From positions 3,373,501 through 3,437,500 of the forward strand of contig NZ_CP089981.1 of assembly GCF_021389975.1 (NCBI RefSeq): a stretch of 64,000 nucleotides of DNA, in the 5' to 3' direction. Positions 17,699-27,229 of this stretch are shown piece by piece. This DNA comes from Fulvivirga ulvae. GTDB lineage: Bacteria; Bacteroidota; Bacteroidia; Cytophagales; Cyclobacteriaceae. The notes beneath the pieces were generated by a model that was given only the letters and a program-made list of their open reading frames with translations, made no database searches and was not told the DNA's origin. Numbering within the stretch: the first letter of the stretch is position 1; each line of letters starts with the position of its first letter. Both the position numbers and the translations under genes were made by a program.

Positions 17699-18383
17699 CA
17701 GAGGCCTCTGCCCTTTGCTCAAATAAGGAAGGCAGGTCTTTTGCCCTTGGGGATGTGGGCACGAAAATTATGCCCTTACATGGACGAGGAGATGCTATCG
17801 GTTAAATATTCTTTTAGATGAGATTGAATAAAACCAAGGCAGTATGGTCTGAAAGGGATATTATCTCTGTTTTGACACATTGTCTTCCGTCGGTGACACT
17901 GAACAGATAAGCTTTACCAAATTTTGGGAAGTTTAGTGAGCCACGATTGTAGTTCTTTTAGGTGACATAAAGGAACGTTACCAGTGAGGGTTGTTAGGTT
18001 GGCGAAACTACTAAGCTTTTATGCCGCCATATCGCTGGATCAAGCGGAATTTCTGGGGAGATCCCAAATTTTCACCTCTTTACTGACAGGCAGTTGTTAA
18101 TAGCAATCGGCAAAAGCAGTTGGCAAACTTATATACTATAACAATAAACGCGGTTTACTGATTTTCAGTGGCAAGCTTCACATTACTTATTGTACTTCCC
18201 AATCCATTTACTCCATAGGTTTGCGCGTGATCCATATCGCTGACGTCCATTTGTAAGAATTAAGCTTGCTCAATTCAATATTCAAAGATGATCTCTGCTG
18301 CCGTTTTTCCTTTGGTGAGGATTAAAAAGTCCATTGACTCTTATGTAGGGCAACGGACTACAGATTGTAAAGCAAAGTATTTT
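17699..18383. other. 685-nt gene-free region
   Basis: No open frame of credible quality on either strand. It contains copy B of the dispersed palindromic repeat (17899-17942). The rest has no recognisable structure and could be decayed coding sequence. Confidence 0.5.
17899..17942. repeat. Dispersed palindromic intergenic repeat, copy B
   Basis: This 44-nt sequence begins CTGAACAG and matches copy A at 5717-5761 with about seven differences including a 1-nt gap. It keeps the GCTTTAC / GAAGTTTAGT palindromic design. The 25 nt downstream are also weakly similar. Confidence 0.55.
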
Positions 18384-18800
18384 TTAAATACTGAGTTTTT
18401 CCAGGTTCTCCTGAGAAAGTGGTTTGTTAATGTATTGCTTAACGTAGCTATACTTTTTTGATTTATTCACATCCTGAGGGTTGATTGAGGAGGTAAGCAT
18501 CACGATCTTGCACTTGTTTCGGGTGCTTTCCGAAAGCTTCTCAAATTCATCGAGAAACTGGAAGCCATCCATCAACGGCATATCGATATCGAGGAAAATA
18601 ACATCAGGTAAAACTTTGTCAGATATCTCTTCAACCTTCTCAATATTCTTAAGAAATTCTATAGCACTTTTAGCACCGGTGTGTGTATAAATGTACTTTG
18701 ATATATCTGCTGCTTCAATCATTTTCTGATTAATGAGGTTATCTATCTCATTATCATCGATTAACATTACAGAAATATATTTCTTTTGGTTGTCTGACAT
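18384..18800 (-). CDS. Single-domain response regulator (CheY-like)
   Basis: A 138-aa receiver domain with no output domain. The acidic pair Asp15-Asp16 (VMLIDDNEIDNL), the phosphoacceptor Asp71 (VIFLDIDMPLMDGF), the conserved Thr/Ser in IVMLTSSINP and the Lys in YINKPLS are all present. It should be phosphorylated by a histidine kinase encoded elsewhere and act by protein contact. This class (RCP1-like, with the loop ISDKVLPDVIFLDID) often partners with phytochrome or hybrid kinases, but no kinase gene is adjacent here. It stands alone after a long intergenic region. Confidence 0.9.
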   Translation of the reverse strand: MSDNQKKYISVMLIDDNEIDNLINQKMIEAADISKYIYTHTGAKSAIEFLKNIEKVEEISDKVLPDVIFLDIDMPLMDGFQFLDEFEKLSESTRNKCKIVMLTSSINPQDVNKSKKYSYVKQYINKPLSQENLEKLSI

Positions 18801-18954
18801 ATGTTTTAACGATTATCTAAGCTAAATATAAACTATAAGCGAGTAATTACAAAATTATTTCTAACACTTAAAGAGGCCACCAAGGCAGCGTGATAGCGTT
18901 GGGAGTAAGCATGCCCACCCCATATTTTGTGCATGGGGTGAGCAGTGTTGAATA

Positions 18955-20502
18955 TTAAAAATCGAACTTTATTCCCTGAGCAAGAGGGAGTTCTGTGCTA
19001 TAATTAATGGTATTTGTCTGCCTTCTCATGTAAACTTTCCAGGCATCAGAACCAGACTCACGTCCGCCTCCGGTTTCTTTTTCACCACCAAAAGCACCAC
19101 CAATTTCTGCTCCTGAGGTACCAATATTTACATTGGCTATGCCACAATCTGAACCCTGGTGAGAAAGGAACCTTTCGGCTTCTCTCATATTGGTGGTCAT
19201 GATGGCTGATGAAAGTCCCTGAACAACCCCATTTTGCATATCAATGGCTTCATCAATGGTGCTGTATTTCATGAGATACAGAATAGGAGCGAAGGTTTCT
19301 TCCTGGACTATTTGCAGGTCATTTGAAGCTTCGGCTATAACCGGTTTTACATAACAACCCGATTCATACCCTTCTCCGCTGAGTACGCCACCTTCCAGTA
19401 CGATACTGCCACCCTGAGCTTTTACTGCCTCCAAAGCCTGTTCATACATCCTGACGGCATCTTTATCTATGAGTGGCCCTACATGGTTCTTCTCATCAAG
19501 CGGATTACCTATCCTCAGTTGCTTATAAGCGTTGGTGAGCTTGTTTTTTACATCTTCATAAATGCTATCGTGGATAATCAGCCTTCTGGTAGAGGTACAA
19601 CGCTGGCCACAGGTACCTACGGCCCCAAACAACGCTCCGGTGATGGCTATTTCCAGGTCTGCATTTTCTGTCATTATTATGGCATTATTGCCGCCCAATT
19701 CCAGAAGTGACTTGCCTAGTCTTGCCCCTACAGCTTCACCTACTTTTTTACCCATTCTTATTGAACCTGTAGCAGATACCAGAGGTATCCTTTTATCATT
19801 AGACATAAGCTGGCCAATTTTGTAATCTCCGTTGACAACGCATGACACGCCCTCCGGTACATTATTGGCTTCAAATACTTTGGTTATAATGTTCTGGCAG
19901 GCAATGCTGCACAACGGGGTTTTTTCTGAGGGCTTCCATATACATACATCGCCGCAAACCCATGCCAGCATGGTGTTCCATGACCATACAGCTACAGGGA
20001 AATTGAAGGCAGAGATAATACCTACAATGCCCAGTGGGTGATACTGCTCATACATACGGTGGCTTGGCCTCTCCGAGTGCATGGTTAAACCATGAAGCTG
20101 ACGCGATAAACCTACGGCGAAATCACAGATATCGATCATCTCCTGAACTTCACCAAGACCTTCCTGATATGATTTTCCCATTTCATAAGATACCAGTTTA
20201 CCCAGGGCTTCCTTATACTTACGGAGCTCTTCGCCGATCTGCCTCACCACTTCACCTCTTTTTGGGGCAGGTATCAGCCTCCATGATTTGAATGCATTTT
20301 CGGCTGTTTTTACTATTTCTTCGTATTGCTCTTCTGTAGTAGTACTTACTTTGCCTATCAGTTTTCCATCTACAGGGGAATAAGATTCAATAAGCTCACC
20401 TTTCGAACCCAACCACTTCGTACCAGTTGAAGAACCTGAATTTTCCGTTTGAATTCCTAACGCCTTTAGCGCTTCACTTATACCAAAGTTATCGTTATTC
20501 AT
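18955..20502 (-). CDS. Aldehyde dehydrogenase, ALDH7 (antiquitin / AmaB-like)
   Basis: A 515-aa NAD(P)-dependent aldehyde dehydrogenase. The catalytic Glu268 (LLELGGNNAI) and nucleophile Cys302 (GTCGQRCTSTRRL) are present, as is the cofactor motif TGSIRMGK. The C-terminal NTINYSTELPLAQGIKFDF is distinctive of the ALDH7 branch, which oxidises alpha-aminoadipic semialdehyde in lysine degradation. That activity is inferred, not shown. It is monocistronic, with a TAGCTTTG promoter box 23 nt upstream. No other lysine-catabolic gene is near. Confidence 0.93.
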   Translation of the reverse strand: MNNDNFGISEALKALGIQTENSGSSTGTKWLGSKGELIESYSPVDGKLIGKVSTTTEEQYEEIVKTAENAFKSWRLIPAPKRGEVVRQIGEELRKYKEALGKLVSYEMGKSYQEGLGEVQEMIDICDFAVGLSRQLHGLTMHSERPSHRMYEQYHPLGIVGIISAFNFPVAVWSWNTMLAWVCGDVCIWKPSEKTPLCSIACQNIITKVFEANNVPEGVSCVVNGDYKIGQLMSNDKRIPLVSATGSIRMGKKVGEAVGARLGKSLLELGGNNAIIMTENADLEIAITGALFGAVGTCGQRCTSTRRLIIHDSIYEDVKNKLTNAYKQLRIGNPLDEKNHVGPLIDKDAVRMYEQALEAVKAQGGSIVLEGGVLSGEGYESGCYVKPVIAEASNDLQIVQEETFAPILYLMKYSTIDEAIDMQNGVVQGLSSAIMTTNMREAERFLSHQGSDCGIANVNIGTSGAEIGGAFGGEKETGGGRESGSDAWKVYMRRQTNTINYSTELPLAQGIKFDF

Positions 20503-20525
20503 GATTTGATTTTTTATTTAAAGTG

Positions 20526-20533
20526 CAAAGCTA
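20526..20533 (-). promoter_or_regulatory. Minus-7 promoter box of the ALDH7 gene (TAGCTTTG)
   Basis: A perfect TAnnTTTG followed by C on the minus strand, 23 nt before the start codon. No minus-33 box is evident. Confidence 0.45.
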
Positions 20534-20643
20534 AAGAAATGTGGGAAAGGATAGGCGCTCCTTTGTGAAAAAACAATCGATTGAGAAATATAATTTGAGG
20601 TTATGCCTTTGTTTACGACAGTGGGCGTATAATGGAAATGATA

Positions 20644-22089
20644 TTACCAGTCAACACCAAATACACCCTTTTCTCCGTCAGGATAGATGCCTTCTACAAG
20701 GATACCACCGCTCTTGTTTTCCATGATTTGGTTGAGGTCTCTGATATCACTCACCACCATTTTGTCAATTTTGGTGACGATAAAGCCTTCTGCAAAACCG
20801 GCTTCTTTCCATTTCCCTTTTTTTATGGATTTTAGCCTTACGCCACCCTCAATATCATATTCGCTCAACTCTTCAATACTAAGATTTTCCAATATGGCCC
20901 CTTCGAGTTCATGTTCATAGCGGTCTGCTACCAGTTCAGTGCTTCCTTCGGTGTTTTTGAGTATGGCAGCTACTTTGCTTTTGATACCACCTCGTATGTA
21001 AGTCACCTGTATTTCGTCTCCGGGCCGGTTGCGGGCTACCAGCTCCTGAAGTTCGGAAACATTGGAAACCTCCGATTCATTTATTGCCGTGATAACGTCT
21101 CCGGGCTGTAAGCCTGCATCTTCAGCAGAGCTGTTTTTGTTGACATAGCTTATAAATACGCCACTCACTACATTGATACCTTCCGCATCTGCAATGGAGG
21201 CATTCATATCTCCAATTCTAATGCCCAACAACCCTCTTTGTACTTTTCCGTATTCCAGCAGGTCGTCCATTACCTTTCGCACCAGGCTTACCGGCACTGC
21301 AAAAGAGTAACCTGAATAGCTGCCGGTAGGAGTGGCAATTGCTGTATTAATGCCGATCAGTTCACCATTGAGATTGACCAAAGCACCTCCACTGTTCCCA
21401 GGGTTTACGGCAGCATCGGTTTGTATAAATGATTCAATCTGAAGATTATTTTTATCTCTGAGAATACCAATATTTCTAGCCTTTGCACTGACTATGCCGG
21501 CAGTAACTGTGGAGTTGAGGTCAAAAGGGTTGCCAATGGCTAATACCCATTCTCCCGGCAGGATTTTGTCAGAATCACCATATTTTACATAGTTAAGATC
21601 TGTTTCATTTATTTTAAGCAAAGCCAGATCGGTGGTAGGGTCCGTGCCAATTATTTTGGCAGGGTATGTACGGTTATCATTAAGCACCACTTCTATTTGA
21701 CTGGCGTTTTCGATTACATGATTATTAGTAGCCAGGTATCCGTCATCTGAAATTATAACCCCGGAACCGGATGACTGAGCGGGGCCTCTGAAAACTCCTT
21801 CCAGAGGGTTGATGCTATATTGGCCGGTGGCATATAGTGCCCTGATATGTACCACGCCCGGCACTACTTTGTTGGCGGCATGTATGAAGTTGAGTCCTTT
21901 GGGAACAATTATGGAGGTGTCCGAAATAAGGCTGGCATTAGATACCTGCTGCTGGCGTTCTGATATGGATTTATAGGATTGAAAAGATGTATTGTTGCCC
22001 GATAAGTAAGTGAAAATAATGGCACTGGAAATAAGTGCTCCAAAGACTGATGAAAGAAAAATACCGAAAAAGAACTGCCGCTTACTCAT
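20644..22089 (-). CDS. HtrA/DegP-type periplasmic serine protease
   Basis: A 481-aa trypsin-like protease with an N-terminal membrane anchor (about 6-30). The catalytic triad is His124 (ATNNHVIENA), Asp154 (TTDLALLKI) and Ser233 (NPGNSGGALVN). Two PDZ domains follow (about 285-375 and 395-475), the first with GLQPGDVITAINESEV. Proteins of this type degrade or refold misfolded envelope proteins. The length and order are normal for Bacteroidota DegQ-like proteases. It lies upstream of the ALDH7 gene in the same direction, about 140 nt apart, and downstream of uvrB. Confidence 0.95.
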   Translation of the reverse strand: MSKRQFFFGIFLSSVFGALISSAIIFTYLSGNNTSFQSYKSISERQQQVSNASLISDTSIIVPKGLNFIHAANKVVPGVVHIRALYATGQYSINPLEGVFRGPAQSSGSGVIISDDGYLATNNHVIENASQIEVVLNDNRTYPAKIIGTDPTTDLALLKINETDLNYVKYGDSDKILPGEWVLAIGNPFDLNSTVTAGIVSAKARNIGILRDKNNLQIESFIQTDAAVNPGNSGGALVNLNGELIGINTAIATPTGSYSGYSFAVPVSLVRKVMDDLLEYGKVQRGLLGIRIGDMNASIADAEGINVVSGVFISYVNKNSSAEDAGLQPGDVITAINESEVSNVSELQELVARNRPGDEIQVTYIRGGIKSKVAAILKNTEGSTELVADRYEHELEGAILENLSIEELSEYDIEGGVRLKSIKKGKWKEAGFAEGFIVTKIDKMVVSDIRDLNQIMENKSGGILVEGIYPDGEKGVFGVDW

Positions 22090-22167
22090 ATGCCTGTTGC
22101 TAAAAATGTTTTTGTAATAACGATAATTCGCGGCTTTCAGTTTAATAATGTAAGGAAATTGTACATG

Positions 22168-24195
22168 TTACTGTTGTCTTTCTTCCTGTAACTTTTTCAG
22201 TTCAGTCATTTCGTCGCGTAACTTTGCAGCTTCCATGAAGTTTAGCTCCTTGGCAGCTTTTTCCATGGCCTTTTGTGTTTTGTTGATAAGCTTCTCCAGT
22301 TCATCTTTGCCCATGTAAGCCACAACCGGATCAGCCGCCACTGACGGAGCTTCTTCACCTGTATAGTACTTCTTGCCACCTTTCTTTTTATCTGCAACGC
22401 CAGTTTGCTGAAGGATTGACTCTTTAGAACGCAATATGGTAGTAGGAGTAATGTTGTGTTTCTCATTATAAGCCATCTGTATGCTTCGTCTTCTGTTGGT
22501 TTCATCTATTGAGGTCCTCATGGACACTGTGATGCTGTCGGCGTACATGATCACCATTCCGTTCACATTTCGTGCAGCGCGGCCTATAGTTTGTATCAGC
22601 GAACGTTGATTACGTAAGAAACCTTCTTTATCCGCATCCAGAATCGCCACGAGGGATACCTCAGGTAAGTCAAGACCCTCTCTGAGGAGATTTACTCCAA
22701 CGAGTACATCAAACACGCCCAGTCGCAGCTCTCTCAGGATCTCAACCCTGTCGAGGGTATCCACCTCACTATGAATGTAACGGCACTTAACACCCGCGCG
22801 CTCCAGAAACTTCGTGAGTTCTTCTGCCATACGTTTGGTAAGTGTGGTTACCAGCACACGTTCTTCCCTTTTTATTCTTTCATCAATTTCTTCCAGCAGG
22901 TCATCTATCTGATTAAGGCTTGGCCTTACTTCTATGATAGGGTCGAGAAGCCCCGTGGGCCTGATGATCTGCTCAACAACTACCCCTTCTGATTTCCTAA
23001 GTTCGTATTCCGAAGGAGTGGCACTAACATATACCACCTGGTTAAGCATGGACTCAAACTCATTAAATGTGAGCGGCCTGTTATCGAGTGCGGCGGGCAG
23101 GCGAAAGCCAAAATCAACAAGGTTTACTTTCCTTGAGCGATCTCCACCCCACATGGCCCGTACCTGAGGTACAGTTACATGGCTCTCATCAATGATCATT
23201 AAATAATCGTCCGGGAAATAATCGAGCAGACAGAACGGTCTGGCGCCGGGCTTTCTGCGGTCAAAGTAACGCGAATAGTTCTCGATACCAGAGCAATAGC
23301 CCAGCTCACGCATCATTTCAATGTCAAATTCAGTGCGCTCCTTAACCCGCTTGGCCTCAAGGTGCCGGAGTTCTGTTTCGAAGTGATTTACCTGTGCTAC
23401 AAGGTCATCCTGAATTTCATGTATGGCAGCGTGGAGGAGATCCTTACCGGTAACGAACAAATTGGCAGGAAAAATAGAAATGATTGTTTCTTCAGAAATA
23501 GTTTTTCCCGATTCTGGATCAATCATTTGTATTGACTCGATTTCATCGCCCCAGAAAATAATACGGTAAGCAAAATCACCATATGCAACAAATATATCTA
23601 CGGTATCTCCCTTTACACGGAAATTACCTCTTTTAAATTCTGCTTCCGTTCTGCTGTACAGGATATCGACAAGGGCAAAGAGCAGTTTATTTCTGGCTAT
23701 GGTTTCACCCACTTTTAGTTTTATTACATTCCTGCCAAATTCTTCAGGATTACCAATACCATAGATACAAGATACTGAAGCCACTACGATAATATCACGC
23801 CGGCCGGTAAGCAGGGAGGAGGTCGTACTCAGTCGCAGTTTTTCAATTTCTTCATTAATAGAAAGGTCTTTTTCTATATAAAGGTTAGAAGAAGGAATAA
23901 ATGCCTCGGGCTGGTAGTAGTCGTAGTATGAGATAAAATACTCTACTGCATTTTCAGGAAAAAACCTTTTGAACTCACCGTATAACTGGGCAGCCAGCGT
24001 TTTGTTATGACATAGCACGAGGGTAGGCCTGTTTACGTTGGCTATTACATTGGCCATGGTGAAGGTTTTACCAGTGCCGGTTGCTCCCAGAAGTGTCTGG
24101 AATTGTTCGCCTGATTCAAGTCCTGCTGTCAGTTCATCAATTGCTTTTGGCTGATCGCCGGTTGGAGTATATTCACTGCTTATCTTGAATTTCAT
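22168..24195 (-). CDS. uvrB: Excinuclease ABC subunit B
   Basis: A 675-aa helicase-like subunit of UvrABC nucleotide excision repair. Walker A is LLGATGTGKTFT, the DNA-binding beta-hairpin is around SYYDYYQPEAFIPSSN, the DEAD-like box is LMIIDESHVT, and helicase motif VI is QTIGRAARNVNG. The C-terminal UVR domain (KAAKELNFMEAAKLRDEMTE) binds UvrA/UvrC. The length is standard. A promoter box lies 22 nt upstream. It lies alone between degP-like and methyltransferase genes. Confidence 0.98.
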   Translation of the reverse strand: MKFKISSEYTPTGDQPKAIDELTAGLESGEQFQTLLGATGTGKTFTMANVIANVNRPTLVLCHNKTLAAQLYGEFKRFFPENAVEYFISYYDYYQPEAFIPSSNLYIEKDLSINEEIEKLRLSTTSSLLTGRRDIIVVASVSCIYGIGNPEEFGRNVIKLKVGETIARNKLLFALVDILYSRTEAEFKRGNFRVKGDTVDIFVAYGDFAYRIIFWGDEIESIQMIDPESGKTISEETIISIFPANLFVTGKDLLHAAIHEIQDDLVAQVNHFETELRHLEAKRVKERTEFDIEMMRELGYCSGIENYSRYFDRRKPGARPFCLLDYFPDDYLMIIDESHVTVPQVRAMWGGDRSRKVNLVDFGFRLPAALDNRPLTFNEFESMLNQVVYVSATPSEYELRKSEGVVVEQIIRPTGLLDPIIEVRPSLNQIDDLLEEIDERIKREERVLVTTLTKRMAEELTKFLERAGVKCRYIHSEVDTLDRVEILRELRLGVFDVLVGVNLLREGLDLPEVSLVAILDADKEGFLRNQRSLIQTIGRAARNVNGMVIMYADSITVSMRTSIDETNRRRSIQMAYNEKHNITPTTILRSKESILQQTGVADKKKGGKKYYTGEEAPSVAADPVVAYMGKDELEKLINKTQKAMEKAAKELNFMEAAKLRDEMTELKKLQEERQQ

Positions 24196-24217
24196 AATGA
24201 GTTCCTGTGATCCTATT

Positions 24218-24225
24218 CAAATCTA
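24218..24225 (-). promoter_or_regulatory. uvrB minus-7 promoter box (TAGATTTG)
   Basis: A perfect TAnnTTTG on the minus strand, 22 nt before the uvrB ATG. No minus-33 box at standard spacing. Confidence 0.4.
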
Positions 24226-24297
24226 GAGATTAACGGATAGAAAAGGGTAAGGGTTTGAAGGAAAAAGACAGCAGCCAGGATCTTCTTTAGACGAAAG

Positions 24298-24332
24298 GTA
24301 AAAATACGCCCTTACCCAGCAGGCAAGGGCGT
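24298..24332 (-). terminator. Terminator after the methyltransferase gene
   Basis: Stem ACGCCCTT (24306-24313) and AAGGGCGT (24325-24332) with an 11-nt loop. On the minus strand it is followed by ATTTTTACC. It lies 22 nt past the stop of the methyltransferase gene. Confidence 0.75.
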
Positions 24333-24353
24333 TCTATATAGTGTTTTAATTGA

Positions 24354-25157
24354 TTATTTCCTTAAATAAATAGTGCACAGGTTTGAGTACATCATGGTCT
24401 GTGGGTCTCGCAGGAATTGCATAAAATCATCTTTAAATTTTTGCGCAAGCTGTTTGCTGCCCAATATCTCTTCAAATTTTGGCAGCGCAATTTCCATTTT
24501 TAAGTCCCAGAGGTAGTCATTCTTCTCATCGATTTTACCCACAATGAAATGGTACGGGCGGATGTCAATGTGCTCCAGTTCAAAACCAGCCAAAAGCCCG
24601 TAATGGAGAAGCTTTCTTCCTATCATAGGATCAAAACCTGTTTTTGATAATCCGTCTAATACCTTGTCCAGGTTTTCAATAGTTTCCGGATAGTGGAAAA
24701 GCAGTTGACCATCAAGATCCTGTAGCATTACCAGCCCATTTTTTTTGCATGCACGATACATTTCCTTTATGCCTTCAACAGGCTCCTTGAGGTACTCAAG
24801 TAAAAATCTGGTGTAAAGAAAGTCAGTAGAATTATCTTGCAGGGGAAGTTCATAAATACTTCCCATGGAGAAATCGGCATTGTGAATGTGCTCGCATTTT
24901 TTTCGGGCATTTGCCAGTCGTTCTTCGCTTAGGTCAATGCCTTTAACAGATGCATTTTTAAATTTTTTGGCTATAGAAGAAGCAATGGCGCCAGCACCGC
25001 AGCCTATATCTGCTATTCGTGCTTTGGTATCCGTTTTTAAATATGGTAATATAAAATCTTCGATGAATTCATCCGTGTTCACTTTGGCATCCAAACGGCC
25101 AGCTTCACGAGGGTCGTCCATAAAGTATTTTACTTGTTTTACGTTAGGTGTATTCAT
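24354..25157 (-). CDS. Class I SAM-dependent methyltransferase
   Basis: A 267-aa Rossmann methyltransferase. Motif I is IADIGCGAGAIASSIAKKF, the acidic residue after strand 2 is in VKGIDLSEERLANARKK, and the strand 4 region is LPLQDNSTDFLYTRFLLEYL. Residues 1-45 include DDPREAGRLDAKVNTDEF, a substrate-cap type start. The substrate (small molecule, lipid or quinone) cannot be told. It is 32 nt downstream of the hypothetical at 25190, so the two are probably one operon, and it ends at a clear hairpin terminator. Confidence 0.85.
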   Translation of the reverse strand: MNTPNVKQVKYFMDDPREAGRLDAKVNTDEFIEDFILPYLKTDTKARIADIGCGAGAIASSIAKKFKNASVKGIDLSEERLANARKKCEHIHNADFSMGSIYELPLQDNSTDFLYTRFLLEYLKEPVEGIKEMYRACKKNGLVMLQDLDGQLLFHYPETIENLDKVLDGLSKTGFDPMIGRKLLHYGLLAGFELEHIDIRPYHFIVGKIDEKNDYLWDLKMEIALPKFEEILGSKQLAQKFKDDFMQFLRDPQTMMYSNLCTIYLRK

Positions 25158-25189
25158 TTATAATTGATTTATGGGGTAATGGTTCCGTT

Positions 25190-26236
25190 TTAAGAAACCT
25201 TTGATTGTTCATTTTTCATTAATAAGTGTTGATGAACCGCTTCTAGTTCATTGACAAGGTAAAGGCACCACTTGTCCAGAACAGTATTATCACAGGTAAA
25301 GAAGTTATATGTTCTCATGGTGGACCCGCCATAAGCAATGACGAGTTCTTCATACTCAGGGTCTATCAGCAAAGGAATTTGGTTAATGTCTGCCCTCAAA
25401 TATTCATTACTTAAGTGGTAGAGCATAGAATTCAACACTTCATTTAGCGTCCATTCCGGCTGTTTTGAGTCAAGGATTATTTCGGTTGAGTTTTCTAAAA
25501 GGCTGAAATTTAAGCCGGCCGAAGCTTTATTAATCAAAGTAACACCGAGTATGTTGTTTTTGTTATCTTTAAACGCCAGGACTTTTCGGCTTCTTGACAG
25601 GCCGTATTTTTTATAATGCTCGTCAAGATTTGAAAGGTTGAAGTCATCCGTGTCCAGGTCTTGTACCCAGGAGTAAAACTTACCGCGTTCTGAATTTACA
25701 AAATGTAGTATATCGGCCTTGTTATCTACATTTAACTCTTCAATATGAATTGAAGAATTTGTTAATTGAATGGGTTTGAGTGGATAACTTAGGAAACTAA
25801 ATGTGTGCAGATGGCTGTGCAATGATCCTGCCTCAGCTTCCAGATATGAAAACATGTTATTGGCAAATCGGGTCTTAGGTTGGTAGTAAACCTGAATTGC
25901 ATTATTTACCATAATATCTTCCTTGAGAAGCTCCAGAAAATGAAGTAGAATCAAACGTGTATTTTCAGGTTGATTAGAAACCATATGCTGAATGAGATAG
26001 CTGCGAGATGTGCTTCTCCATGCTGATACTGAAGCAAACAGGTCTTTTTCAGGACGGTTGTATGTAAGCAACAAAAAGTACTCCCATGGCATATCTAGTG
26101 CCATGCTCCAGTTGGCCTTTATCATGGGATAGAGATACCGCATTTTCTCTTTTTTCTCCTGATATAAAAAATTGTACTTGTCGTAGCACTGAAAAAGGTC
26201 TTCGACTTTTATTCCGTTTACATTTGCACCTATCAT
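25190..26236 (-). CDS. Hypothetical protein, possibly with an acetyltransferase-like C-terminal half
   Basis: I do not recognise this 348-aa protein. There is no signal peptide or membrane segment. The N-terminal half (1-160) looks helical and has many aromatic residues. The C-terminal half (165-345) contains SRSRKVLAFKDNKNNILGVT followed by a second strand pair (GLNFSLLENSTEIILDS) and a helix, a pattern reminiscent of GNAT acetyltransferases; this is a weak inference. It precedes a SAM methyltransferase by 32 nt in a probable operon, so a modification enzyme pair is conceivable. Confidence 0.6.
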   Translation of the reverse strand: MIGANVNGIKVEDLFQCYDKYNFLYQEKKEKMRYLYPMIKANWSMALDMPWEYFLLLTYNRPEKDLFASVSAWRSTSRSYLIQHMVSNQPENTRLILLHFLELLKEDIMVNNAIQVYYQPKTRFANNMFSYLEAEAGSLHSHLHTFSFLSYPLKPIQLTNSSIHIEELNVDNKADILHFVNSERGKFYSWVQDLDTDDFNLSNLDEHYKKYGLSRSRKVLAFKDNKNNILGVTLINKASAGLNFSLLENSTEIILDSKQPEWTLNEVLNSMLYHLSNEYLRADINQIPLLIDPEYEELVIAYGGSTMRTYNFFTCDNTVLDKWCLYLVNELEAVHQHLLMKNEQSKVS

Positions 26237-26441
26237 ATCTTTTTTTAGTATGAAATTTATAAGAATAGCGGTACAACTGAAATGAAATAATTAAGGTTCA
26301 ACTACATAGGTAATAATTTATCACTTATAAAATTCTTAATAATCCTGGTAGCTTATTAGAGGGAGTTTATGGGATATAGTTTATGATAAATATCATAAAA
26401 CCAGATAGATAGATTATGTAAGTTTTTTCGAGGAAATATAA

Positions 26442-26489
26442 GTTCTCTCTGTAAAACACGTTGAAACGCGCAAATATCACAGAGAGAAC
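26442..26489 (-). terminator. Inverted repeat, possible terminator or attenuator
   Basis: Perfect 11-bp arms GTTCTCTCTGT (26442-26452) and ACAGAGAGAAC (26479-26489) with a 26-nt loop, 15 nt after the stop of the small protein at 26505. No T-run follows on the minus strand, so termination is uncertain. Confidence 0.5.
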
Positions 26490-26504
26490 GGGGAAGCTTT
26501 GGTA

Positions 26505-26939
26505 TCAGACGGATTGTTTTGTGCCCTGGTGTAACCACTCATTGGCATCATGCTCTGAGTTAAAGACCTTATATAAAAGTCCCATTTTTTTAAATTCAGG
26601 GTTTTCCTTCAGGTCGTTTACAGACAGTTGAGTGAATACGTTTTCGTTTAATATTACGGCAGTTTTTGTCACTCCCATTTTGATGATTGCAGGTGCATAT
26701 GTTTTAATAAACCAATCGTTGGCTTTTGAAAATGGACCAGAGAATTTTCTGACATCTTCAATCAGGTGTGAGACATTATGTTTTTTGATCAATTCGAGAG
26801 ATTCTTCATGAGCCTTAATGATATTCTCCACATCTAAAAAGCCATTCCAGTTAAACATCAAGGTGTTATTATCGGCGAGTGAAAAAGTCAAATACGGCAC
26901 TTTAGATCCGCTTTTAGTTAATTTAAGTAGTTCTTTCAT
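26505..26939 (-). CDS. Small STAS / SpoIIAA-like protein (tentative)
   Basis: A 144-aa soluble protein. The alternation of strands and helices (NTLMFNWNGFLDVENIIKAH, HLIEDVRKFSGPFS, TKTAVILNENVF, KVFNSEHDANEWLHQG) matches the SpoIIAA/STAS-like fold found often in Cytophagales. Proteins of this group may bind lipids or anti-sigma factors, but no function is proven. It is monocistronic with an inverted repeat after the stop. The family call rests on pattern only. Confidence 0.5.
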   Translation of the reverse strand: MKELLKLTKSGSKVPYLTFSLADNNTLMFNWNGFLDVENIIKAHEESLELIKKHNVSHLIEDVRKFSGPFSKANDWFIKTYAPAIIKMGVTKTAVILNENVFTQLSVNDLKENPEFKKMGLLYKVFNSEHDANEWLHQGTKQSV

Positions 26940-27229
26940 TACTTTAATAGTATTTAGCTTCGATAAATTCTTTAAAGATAGTACCTAAATGCCCATTTCT
27001 CTATGAGGTTTGGCTCTATACATTACTTCGTAACTTTATATCCATGATCCTATAAAAAAAACGTTTTTAATAGGAAGGCAATGAATTGTAAACCATTGTA
27101 TAATAGATATTTAATTCAATTAATGAAAGATGGGATGTTGGTGGAGAGTGAAGTAATTTTGCACTGTAACTCAAAGGAGTAGCTATAATATCTTTCTTTT
27201 TTGAAGAAAAACTTACAGGAAAATGGCGT

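Noticed and set aside
26356..26538. 60-codon minus-strand frame overlapping the STAS-like gene end
   Set aside because: It overlaps the end of a better gene and its inverted repeat.
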